58,903 nucleotides of DNA. Origin: CAYZEE01 sp964477485. GTDB lineage: Bacteria > Patescibacteriota > Microgenomatia > Levybacterales > UBA12049. Numbering within the stretch: position 1 is the stretch's first letter; each line of letters opens with the position of its first letter. The notes under the pieces were generated by a model. It made no database searches. It saw only the letters and a list, made by a program, of their open reading frames with translations, and was not told the origin of the DNA. The translations under genes and the position numbers were made by a program. Below are positions 43,547-50,614 of the stretch, piece after piece. The DNA lies in contig CAYZEE010000001.1 of assembly GCA_964477485.1 (NCBI GenBank), positions 1 to 58,903 of the forward strand, written 5' to 3'.

Positions 43547-45784
43547 ATGATAACAAAAATTAAAAAAACAATTTCGATATTCACAATCGTAGCGCTTTTG
43601 CTGGTGCAAACTGGTCCTGCGTTTGCCGACAGCTTGCCTATTCCGCCGGCTCCGCCGACTGCTCCAACAGCGCCACCGCCTCCTGCGACAACTACCACTC
43701 CACCTCCTGCTCCGACAGCGCCGCCTGCGCCAACAGCGCCTCCTCCTGCTCCGACAGCGCCGCCTGCGCCAACAGCGCCACCGGTACAGACAACTACGGT
43801 TACTCCGACTCCAACTCCAACAGTTGATCCGGTTTCTACCAGTCAGGGAACTACTACCGGGTCAAATAATTCATCAGGAGGTTCAGGCTCAGGTAATCAG
43901 ACAGGTCAGACTGAAAATGGACAAACAGGAAATACCACTATTAACACCGGGAATACAACAAATACAGGTACTGTAACGACTAACGCAAATAATAATAGCA
44001 GCAGTTCATCGGGTTCAAACGGTACAGACCCTTCGGCTACCAATACCGGTAACGGTTCAAATTCTTCCAATAACAGCTCATCAGCAACAACGACAAATAA
44101 TAATTCATCGCAAAATAACAGCGCGACAGTTAATAACGGTTTGAGCATGACCACAACAACAGGACAAAATTCTGCATCGGAAAATGTCGGAAACTCTACC
44201 ATTAAGACAGGGGACGCAAATACATCGGGTACTGCCATAACCGGCGTTAATACAAATCTTAACGGAGTTTCTGTTTCGGAGTTTAATGTTGCGGATAATC
44301 ATGTCGGAGATATTACTTTGGATTTTCCTACAAATTGTATTTCAGGATGCGGGGGCACAAGCACATCAGCGCAAAATATCAATAACGGTTCCGGCTCAAC
44401 CAATAATGCAAGCGCGTCCGGAACCACAAATAATAGTTCTTTCCAGAATAATGATGCAAATGTCGGAAGCAATCTTACTCTTTCTTCCGACTCGGGTAAT
44501 AACGCGACTTCTAAAAATACATCAGGAGATTCTACAATTTCAACCGGCAATGCAAATGTTGATGCAAATTCTCTTACTTTTGCCAATAATAATTTAGACG
44601 GAAATGTAATCTTGGGAGTTGTAAATATATACGGAAATCTTCAGGGAGACATAATACTTCCGCAAAGTTCCATAGATAGCGCATGCGGCAATAACTGTTC
44701 GGCGGGATCAACAACATCTGCTTCGAACTCAAATAACGGCGCAGATTCCAATAACCTGGCCAATGCAAATAGTTCGACAAATAACCAGACAGCGCAAAAC
44801 AATAATGCGACTATTGACAATAATCTTTTGCTTGCGGCAGCAACGGGCAATAATCAAACAAACGGAAACACCAGTGGCAACTCAACGGTTCAAACAGGTT
44901 CATCAAATATTGACGCCAAGACCATAAATGTTGCCAACTCAAATGTAAACGGTGGGAATGTGTGGCTTGTTATTGTAAATAAAGCAGGGCAATGGATTGG
45001 GCAGATTTTAGGTGCGCCGCAAGGCAGCGATTTTGCAGGTTCATCCGGTACGGAATTTACGGTTTCCCCATCCGGTGAAATAACAGCGACAAACGGCGGA
45101 AACGGTTCAGGCTCAACAAACAATTCAAATGTTTCAAATACGACCAATAATACAACAGTCCAGAATAACAATGCCAAGATTGTAAATAATTTAAATCTCT
45201 CTGCAAATACCGGAGGAAACAACGCAAGCGACAATACAGGAGGAAATTCAACGATAGCAACAGGAAATGCAAATGTAATCGCAGATCTTATAAATTTTGT
45301 AAATAACAATATTTCAGGCAATGGGAAATTAATTGTTACAGTAGTTAATGTTTTCGGAAGCTGGTTCGGAGACTTTGTAGGGCCGGGAATGCATAAAGAT
45401 AAAAATACTAATAGTCAGTCCGGGAGCGTAGCGTCATTGTCTCAATCTCCGTCCAGTAGCGGAGGCTCGCAAAACTCTTCGAACAGCTCAAGTTCCAATT
45501 CATCATTAGGACAAAGTAGTTTAAATACAATTACAACTACCGCAATCGCAGTTGGAGGAACAGGCCAAATTTTGGCAGGCTCAATCCAGAACTCAAATGT
45601 TGCTCTTGTCGCCGGCGCAAATACCAATACCCCGAGTTTTAAAAGCATAGAATCAGCAAATGTTAAAAAGATAAATTTAAATCTTGCCTGGATAATTATT
45701 CTAGGCCCAATTTTATTCGCGGCTTACATAATAAGCAAAAGATATTTATCTAAATTTCTGCCCCGAAAGGCGACTTATGATTAA
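43547..45784 (+). CDS. Large exported repeat protein B with C-terminal membrane anchor
   Basis: The protein has 745 residues from the ATG at 43547 (a TTG 15 nt upstream is less likely). After the signal peptide (about 1-28) come a Pro/Ala/Thr region to about residue 90, a Thr/Asn/Gly linker and four repeats of about 110-122 residues with (T/S)TNNxxxQNNxAxVxNNL, TGxNxAxxNTSGNSTIxTGNANV and a hydrophobic V-x-VVNxxGxWxG strand pair. Cysteine pairs (CISGCGG, ACGNNC) separate repeats. The end is a Ser-rich linker with GGTGQILA, one helix and a basic tail. It overlaps gene C by 8 nt. Likely a membrane-bound partner of A and C. Confidence 0.75.
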   Translation: MITKIKKTISIFTIVALLLVQTGPAFADSLPIPPAPPTAPTAPPPPATTTTPPPAPTAPPAPTAPPPAPTAPPAPTAPPVQTTTVTPTPTPTVDPVSTSQGTTTGSNNSSGGSGSGNQTGQTENGQTGNTTINTGNTTNTGTVTTNANNNSSSSSGSNGTDPSATNTGNGSNSSNNSSSATTTNNNSSQNNSATVNNGLSMTTTTGQNSASENVGNSTIKTGDANTSGTAITGVNTNLNGVSVSEFNVADNHVGDITLDFPTNCISGCGGTSTSAQNINNGSGSTNNASASGTTNNSSFQNNDANVGSNLTLSSDSGNNATSKNTSGDSTISTGNANVDANSLTFANNNLDGNVILGVVNIYGNLQGDIILPQSSIDSACGNNCSAGSTTSASNSNNGADSNNLANANSSTNNQTAQNNNATIDNNLLLAAATGNNQTNGNTSGNSTVQTGSSNIDAKTINVANSNVNGGNVWLVIVNKAGQWIGQILGAPQGSDFAGSSGTEFTVSPSGEITATNGGNGSGSTNNSNVSNTTNNTTVQNNNAKIVNNLNLSANTGGNNASDNTGGNSTIATGNANVIADLINFVNNNISGNGKLIVTVVNVFGSWFGDFVGPGMHKDKNTNSQSGSVASLSQSPSSSGGSQNSSNSSSSNSSLGQSSLNTITTTAIAVGGTGQILAGSIQNSNVALVAGANTNTPSFKSIESANVKKINLNLAWIIILGPILFAAYIISKRYLSKFLPRKATYD
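43703..43779 (+). repeat. 39-bp direct duplication in the Pro/Ala/Thr region of B
   Basis: A 38-nt stretch at 43703-43740 is repeated exactly at 43742-43779, a period of 39 bp (13 residues, PAPTAPP-type). The identity at every base suggests a recent slippage duplication. Confidence 0.85.
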
Positions 45785-46934
45785 AAAGATTTTTGGGCCT
45801 ACAATTTTTGTTATTCTGCTTGGCGTGCTTTTATCTGCTACAGCAAAAGCAGATCAGACTGTGATCTCAATAACAGGGAATGGGAATTCTTCTCAAAATA
45901 CAACACAGGTAAATGTAAATACCTCAACAACAGTTCAACAATCAAACAACGCAAAAGTTGAAAATAATGTTACCAATACTTCAAATACGGGGAATAACCA
46001 GGCCTCATCGAATTCAGGCTCCTCAACTGTTACCACAGGATCTGTTACCAGCAACTCAAATGTAAATAATCAAAATATTAATTCGAACACAACAGATAAC
46101 AAAGAATGCGGATGCGCAAATAATATCACAACACAAATAACAGGAAACGGGACAAATTCAAATAACAATGTAAATTTAAATATTTCAAATACCACAAATG
46201 ATTCCCAGGGCAATAATGCAAATATTGCAAACAACATTGATAATCATGCAAATACCGGAGACAACAGCGCAAATAACAATCGTGGAAATGCCCAGATAAA
46301 TACGGGAAGCATTACAGATATAGTTGATATCAATAATAAAAATATAAATCAAAACGTGGACCCTCAAGAGGATAATTCAGGTTCATTAACCGTTAAAATC
46401 AAAGGCAATGGAGACGATTCAAATAACAATGCAACAATTGATTTATCCAATATTTTTAATTACAAAAGCAAAAACATTGCCGTACTCTTGAATACAGATA
46501 CCGAGGATCCAAATACCGGCGGCAATACAGCTGACGGCAATATCGGCGGTGTTCTGATTACAACCGGAAGTATTACAAAAATCACGACCATAGGAAATGA
46601 AAACATAAATGGGTCATCTTTTAATCCGCCAACTCAAATAGTTCCTTCTCCGGGAGGCGGCGGTCTGCCTCCGGGAGGTTCGCCGCCAGGCGAACAAGTC
46701 CCGCCGGTAAGTAGTCAGTCTTCATCTTCAGGAGGAGGTTCCTCATCCGGAGGAAGCGGAAGTTCTGTGGGAGGCCCGGGGCAAGTATTGGCAGCAGCCG
46801 TAGGAGCAGTCCTGCCGGCAACAGGAAGTTTTTGGATATTGCCGATAATGCTTCTGTCTATTACAATGTTTTTTGCGGGATGGTATCTGCGCTTTGGTTC
46901 TGATCTGTCCCCGCCAGCATATGCAACTATCTAG
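45777..46934 (+). CDS. LPATG-anchored repeat protein C
   Basis: The protein has 385 residues. Signal peptide (about 1-25), then three repeats beginning with GNG at residues 34, 123 and 210 (period 87-89) with the same core as A (VQQSNNAKVENNVTNTSNTGNNQAS). A CGC pair (Cys111, Cys113) precedes the second repeat. A Gly/Pro/Ser linker (about 285-330) leads to GGPGQVLA, LPATG at 346-350, a membrane helix and a short tail with one Arg: a cell-wall sorting signal. It overlaps B by 8 nt and the sortase by 14 nt. I infer that C is the anchored base or cap of a structure built with A and B. Confidence 0.83.
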   Translation: MIKKIFGPTIFVILLGVLLSATAKADQTVISITGNGNSSQNTTQVNVNTSTTVQQSNNAKVENNVTNTSNTGNNQASSNSGSSTVTTGSVTSNSNVNNQNINSNTTDNKECGCANNITTQITGNGTNSNNNVNLNISNTTNDSQGNNANIANNIDNHANTGDNSANNNRGNAQINTGSITDIVDINNKNINQNVDPQEDNSGSLTVKIKGNGDDSNNNATIDLSNIFNYKSKNIAVLLNTDTEDPNTGGNTADGNIGGVLITTGSITKITTIGNENINGSSFNPPTQIVPSPGGGGLPPGGSPPGEQVPPVSSQSSSSGGGSSSGGSGSSVGGPGQVLAAAVGAVLPATGSFWILPIMLLSITMFFAGWYLRFGSDLSPPAYATI

Positions 46935-47472
46935 GAAGTTTTTTGGAAACGCCTTAATGGCGTTTTCTCTTTTTTTAATTATTTTTATATATTACCCGAT
47001 AATAGTTTTTTATCTTTTTCCAAATCAACAGAACATTAATCCGTCAAATACGGCGTTTTATATAGAAATTCCGAAAATAAATATAAAAACTCCAATTATT
47101 CCCGGTGTTGATCCGTTTAACGAAAAAAAATATAGACAGGCTCTTGAAAAAGGCGTTGCCCAGGCAAAGGGAACAGCTCTTCCGGGAGAGAAGGGAACTA
47201 TTTTCCTTTTTGCCCATTCATCTGATTTGCCCTGGAGGATTACAAGATACAACATCGCGTTTGTCAGACTGCCCGAGCTTAAAAAAGGCGATCTAATAAT
47301 AATTGTCAGAAACGGGAAAAAGTATAAATATAAAGTAAACGATGAGAAAACCGTCTGGCCAGATCAAGTTAATTATCTTCTTAATACAAAGAAAACCCAA
47401 TTAATTCTTCAAACCTGCGTACCAATCGGAACATCTTTCCAAAGACTACTCGTCTTTGCCGGTCCTCAATAA
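46921..47472 (+). CDS. Sortase (class D/E-like transpeptidase)
   Basis: The protein has 183 residues. An N-terminal helix (about 10-33) anchors an extracytoplasmic sortase domain with His99 (LFAHSSD), Cys166 (LILQTCVP) and Arg175 (FQRLLVFAG), the full catalytic set. The ATG at 46921 is preferred over the in-frame start at 46873 because it places the helix normally and overlaps gene C by only 14 nt. Sortases cleave LPxTG between Thr and Gly and join the protein to a cell-wall amine. C is the only LPxTG protein seen here and the genes are coupled, so C is the likely substrate. The class is uncertain. Confidence 0.9.
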   Translation: MQLSRKFFGNALMAFSLFLIIFIYYPIIVFYLFPNQQNINPSNTAFYIEIPKINIKTPIIPGVDPFNEKKYRQALEKGVAQAKGTALPGEKGTIFLFAHSSDLPWRITRYNIAFVRLPELKKGDLIIIVRNGKKYKYKVNDEKTVWPDQVNYLLNTKKTQLILQTCVPIGTSFQRLLVFAGPQ

Positions 47473-47504
47473 AAAAAAGCCCCGCATTTCTGTAGGGCTT
47501 TTTT
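47472..47504. terminator. Bidirectional terminator between the sortase and gene D
   Basis: AAAGCCC (47476-47482) pairs with GGGCTTT (47495-47501) around a 12-nt loop, with an A-run before and a T-run after. It can end both the plus-strand B-C-sortase transcript and the minus-strand gene D transcript. Confidence 0.88.
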
Positions 47505-47530
47505 AGATTTTGGTTTAGCAACTAAATTTA

Positions 47531-48130
47531 TTAGTTACTATTACTTGAGCCGTAAACACTTACACTAATACCAGAGGTAGAAGTGCCACTGGTTATTCCG
47601 ACTGCTCCGCCTGTATTGTAATTAGCTTTGTTGTTTCCAGTGTCTGAAACTGCAAGTCCTTCGAGTCCAACCATTGTTATATTGTCCTGACTAAAGGTTG
47701 CGCTGTTAACATTGACAACTTTTGCAAAATTCGTCGAGTAATCTTCATTACCTGTAATATCAATACTTGTCGAGCTTGTGTCGCAACCACAAGGAAGACC
47801 TTGGGTATTGATGTTTGTATTACCGGTAACTCCTACTGAAACCGATGAACTAGCATTGCCGCTGCGAACAGCTACGTTTCCATTGGTGTTATTGTTTGCA
47901 TTATTTCCACCTGTATTGGAAACAGCCGTAGCTGTCGTATCCACGCTAGTAAAATTTGCTTGGGTAACAGATAATTTATTAATCTTTATTATATTGCCAT
48001 TATTAAAGGAATGCCATCCGTTACCTGATATAGTAATATTTGTGGTTGCAAATGCAGCGCCGGGTATAAGTGTTGCAAGAAAAAGAGAGCCGGTTGCAAG
48101 TGCTACTGCAAATTTTATCTTGTAATTCAT
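47531..48130 (-). CDS. Small secreted repeat protein D
   Basis: The protein has 199 residues. The signal peptide (about 1-28, ending AAFA) is very similar in layout to that of A (MNxKxxxAVAxATG). Two repeats begin at GNG36 and GNE127 (period 91) with the shared core SNTGGNNANNNTNGNVAVRSGNAS and a CGC pair (Cys114, Cys116) before the second. There is no anchor. It faces the B-C-sortase operon tail to tail and has its own long leader. A short version of A, possibly a nucleator or end subunit of the same structure. Confidence 0.75.
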   Translation of the reverse strand: MNYKIKFAVALATGSLFLATLIPGAAFATTNITISGNGWHSFNNGNIIKINKLSVTQANFTSVDTTATAVSNTGGNNANNNTNGNVAVRSGNASSSVSVGVTGNTNINTQGLPCGCDTSSTSIDITGNEDYSTNFAKVVNVNSATFSQDNITMVGLEGLAVSDTGNNKANYNTGGAVGITSGTSTSGISVSVYGSSNSN

Positions 48131-48397
48131 TTTTTATTCACCCCCTTTAGAATCTCTTGGATTTTTGTGAAAGCAAAAAGACTTAGAGATTCTTAAGTCC
48201 GTCGCTCAAGCGCTCTTTGAGCCGTCTACGAATAGTAGTGCAAAGGCTCAGGGGGAAGCTTAGGCGGGCCTCACATTTTTTTCATCAAAAAACCAGCAAA
48301 AAGCTGGTTATTTAAGTTTTGAAATAATTTAATAAATTTAACAGCAATTCAGGCAGGTTGTTCATATTAGATTTTTTGCCGTGGGCAGTCGGCAAGT
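48131..48397 (-). promoter_or_regulatory. Long structured 5' leader of gene D with alternative hairpins
   Basis: Reading on the minus strand, a hairpin GACTTA/TAAGTC (48194-48199 with 48180-48185) followed by five U looks like a weak terminator. Its loop bases (48185-48193, AGAATCTCT in RNA) can instead pair with 48149-48157 in a longer stem that ends just before the GGGGG Shine-Dalgarno (48141-48145). Upstream, GCTCAA/TTGAGC (48204-48222) competes with a GAGCC/GGCTC stem. The arrangement is that of a riboswitch or attenuator, but no known class is recognised. Confidence 0.6.
48286..48309 (-). terminator. Intrinsic terminator inside the leader of D (minus strand)
   Basis: On the minus strand AACCAGC-TTTTT-GCTGGTT is followed by a run of T. 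It lies about 90 nt after the predicted transcription start, so it would make a short RNA or act as a regulated stop before gene D. Confidence 0.7.
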
Positions 48398-48403
48398 TTA
48401 ATC

Positions 48404-48434
48404 ATTATAGACGATGTTTAGATTGCCGTGTCAA
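48404..48434 (-). promoter_or_regulatory. Promoter of gene D (minus strand)
   Basis: On the minus strand TTGACA (complement of 48429-48434) and TATAAT (complement of 48404-48409) are perfect hexamers but 19 bp apart. A leader of about 265 nt results. On the plus strand, the remaining gap to 48499 shows only a TTGCCG/CGGCAA inverted repeat near 48376-48395. Confidence 0.6.
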
Positions 48435-48499
48435 GACGTACAAAATAGATAAAACTATGTAGGAACTATCTAATGCTGAAAAAAAGAGGAGATTTAGTG

Positions 48500-48505
48500 T
48501 ATAAT
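48500..48505 (+). promoter_or_regulatory. -10 box of the mraY operon
   Basis: TATAAT, preceded by a TG-containing extension (AGTG), ends 8 nt before the ATG of mraY. It restarts dcw transcription after the surface island and probably gives a leaderless mRNA. Confidence 0.6.
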
Positions 48506-48513
48506 ATAGTTCT

Positions 48514-49527
48514 ATGGCACAATTGATGGGGTTTATGCTTCTGTCGTCGTTTATAACATTTATTCTTCTTGTCCCCTTCATAGACTTTCTTTACAAGATG
48601 AAATTCAGACGCCAGAAACAGAAGACGCTGGATATGTTCGGCCAGCCCACTCCTAATTTTGACAGACTTCATTCATGGAAAACCGGTACTCCTTTTGGCG
48701 GAGGAGCTCTGGTTATTGTTCTTGTTTCAATTTTGACTTTATGGGCATACGGAATGTTTGGTATTGCTATTAAACCCTGGGAGGCTTTTACAATAATTTT
48801 TGCGTTTATCAGTTTTGGAATTTTGGGATTTTATGATGATTTGAAAAAACTTGTCAATAACGGCAAGAAATTCGCTTTTTTCGGATTGCGATTTAGATAT
48901 AAATTTCTTATTCAGTGGATTTTGGCTTTTATCATAGCGATAGTTCTGTACGCTCAACTTGGCTATTCTTTTATCTTCATACGGGGATTTGGACTTGCAA
49001 GTTTAGGGTTTTTATACATACCGTTTGCGGCTTTTGTTATAGTTTCATTTACAAATGCTTTTAATATTGCAGATGGTCTAGACGGGCTTGCTCCGGGGCT
49101 TCTTCTTATTTGTCTGGGAGCATTTCTTGCGCTTTCTGCGAACAGCGTTGATCAAACTTTAACGATTTTTACAGCGGTTCTTATGGGTAGTGTTGCCTCA
49201 TTTCTGTATTTCAATATTTATAAAGCCAGAATTTGGGCAGGGGATGTCGGCGCATTATCGCTTGGAGCGGCGCTTGCTGTTATCGGGCTTTTGACAGGCA
49301 AAATTATTGCCCTTGTTTTTATAGGCGGAGTTTTTGTTATTGAAGTCGGTTCATCTCTTATTCAAATTCTCGGCAGGAGATTTTTGGGCAAAAAAATTCT
49401 TCCTTGCTCTCCCTTTCATTTATATCTTCAAAAAATCGGCTGGGATGAGCCAAAAATCGTGATGCGCGCATGGCTTTTGGGATTTTTCTTTGCTATTCTG
49501 GGACTTTACATAGCCTTCATCAGGTAA
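48514..49527 (+). CDS. mraY: Phospho-N-acetylmuramoyl-pentapeptide transferase
   Basis: The protein has 337 residues and ten predicted membrane helices. KTGTPFGGGALVI (TPTMGG-like), GILGFYDDLKKL with the Asp pair, FTNAFNIADGLDGLAPG and WAGDVGALSLG are the MraY/WecA active-site elements. The final loop reads SPFHLYLQKIGWDEPKIVMRAW, where usual MraY has an HHH motif, so only the first His remains. It makes lipid I from UDP-MurNAc-pentapeptide and undecaprenyl phosphate. Its place before ftsW and murG supports MraY over WecA. Confidence 0.9.
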   Translation: MAQLMGFMLLSSFITFILLVPFIDFLYKMKFRRQKQKTLDMFGQPTPNFDRLHSWKTGTPFGGGALVIVLVSILTLWAYGMFGIAIKPWEAFTIIFAFISFGILGFYDDLKKLVNNGKKFAFFGLRFRYKFLIQWILAFIIAIVLYAQLGYSFIFIRGFGLASLGFLYIPFAAFVIVSFTNAFNIADGLDGLAPGLLLICLGAFLALSANSVDQTLTIFTAVLMGSVASFLYFNIYKARIWAGDVGALSLGAALAVIGLLTGKIIALVFIGGVFVIEVGSSLIQILGRRFLGKKILPCSPFHLYLQKIGWDEPKIVMRAWLLGFFFAILGLYIAFIR

Positions 49528-49540
49528 GTTATTCAAAGAC

Positions 49541-50614
49541 ATGAAAAGAATAGACATAATTCTTCTTCTATCTGTTGTATCTCTGACACTTTTTGGACTT
49601 TTTATGATATATGACGCGTCTTCTTTTGTTGCTTTTAGGGATTTTGGAGATAAGTACCATTATATAAAAAGCCAGGCTTTTTGGGTTGCATTCGGTTTTT
49701 TATTTATGACATTTTTCTCTTTTTTTTCCTACCGCAAGCTCTATAACCTATCTCTCCCAATTCTCATCGTTGCTCTTGTCCTTCTGTTCTCTGTTTTTCT
49801 TCCCGGTATCGGGGTTTACCTTCTTGGTGCGCACAGATGGATAAATTTGCGGTTTTTTCTTCTTCAGCCTGCTGAATTCGTAAAACTTGCACTTGCTATC
49901 TATCTTGCTTCCTGGTTGTCAACAAAAGAGAAAGGAAGATTTCTGGCATTTCTGCTTCTTCTATTTCTGGTCGTAGTCCTCGTAATTCTTGAGCCAGACA
50001 TGGGAACAGCTATGATTATATTGACGGAGGCTATAGTTGTTTATTTTCTTTCCGGCGGAAATATTTCTTATTTTTTGGCATTATTGCCGGCAGTTTTCGT
50101 AATAGGAGTAGCTCTTATAAAAATATCTCCCTATAGGGCAAAAAGACTTGAAACATTTTTTAATTTTAATCAATCAGTTCAAACCTCTTCTTACCACGTG
50201 CGTCAAATATTAATTGCCCTGGGATCAGGCGGTATATTTGGCGTAGGACTTTCGAATTCTTTGCAAAAATATGCGTATCTGCCCGAAACAACAACTGATT
50301 CTATTTTTGCCATAATTGCGGAAGAACTGGGTTTTGTTGGGGCGGTTGTTCTTATAGCAATATTTGCAGTTGTTGTCTGGCGGGGATTTTATATCGCTAT
50401 AAATGCAAAAGATAATTTTGGCAGACTTTTAGCAGGAGGAATTACTACGTTTTTGGCAGTCCAAATGATTATCAATTTAGCATCCCAGACAGTTCTGTTG
50501 CCCTTAACTGGTATTCCGTTGCCATTTATTTCTTATGGAGGGTCAGCTCTAATTATAGATCTTTGTGCCGTTGGTATTCTTCTTAATATTTCAAAACAAA
50601 GTGCAAAATTATGA
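49541..50614 (+). CDS. ftsW: SEDS glycosyltransferase FtsW
   Basis: The protein has 357 residues and about ten helices. LFGLFMIYDASS, GAHRWINLRFFLLQPAEFVKLALAIYLA, VILEPDMGTAMII (Asp and Glu of the SEDS active region), SYHVRQILIALGSGGIFGVGLSNSLQKYAYLPETTTDSIFAIIAEELGF and PLPFISYGGSALI are strongly conserved in FtsW/RodA. It polymerises lipid II at the septum with FtsI. Context before murG favours FtsW over RodA. It overlaps murG by 4 nt. Confidence 0.93.
   Translation: MKRIDIILLLSVVSLTLFGLFMIYDASSFVAFRDFGDKYHYIKSQAFWVAFGFLFMTFFSFFSYRKLYNLSLPILIVALVLLFSVFLPGIGVYLLGAHRWINLRFFLLQPAEFVKLALAIYLASWLSTKEKGRFLAFLLLLFLVVVLVILEPDMGTAMIILTEAIVVYFLSGGNISYFLALLPAVFVIGVALIKISPYRAKRLETFFNFNQSVQTSSYHVRQILIALGSGGIFGVGLSNSLQKYAYLPETTTDSIFAIIAEELGFVGAVVLIAIFAVVVWRGFYIAINAKDNFGRLLAGGITTFLAVQMIINLASQTVLLPLTGIPLPFISYGGSALIIDLCAVGILLNISKQSAKL

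Noticed and set aside
43623..43976. Leu/Arg/Gln-rich plus-strand frame inside gene B
   Set aside because: A shifted reading of the Pro/Ala/Thr repeat; no signal sequence or ribosome site.
42150..46934. CRISPR or DNA-level repeat array
   Set aside because: The repeats are protein repeats with varied codons and no uniform spacer units.
48131..48290. Cyclic-di-GMP-I riboswitch in the leader of D
   Set aside because: A short GCCTAAG...TTGCAC resemblance exists, but the conserved GCAAA core and tetraloop-receptor layout are absent.
48376..48398. TTGCCG/CGGCAA hairpin as a terminator
   Set aside because: No T-run follows on either strand in the proper orientation.
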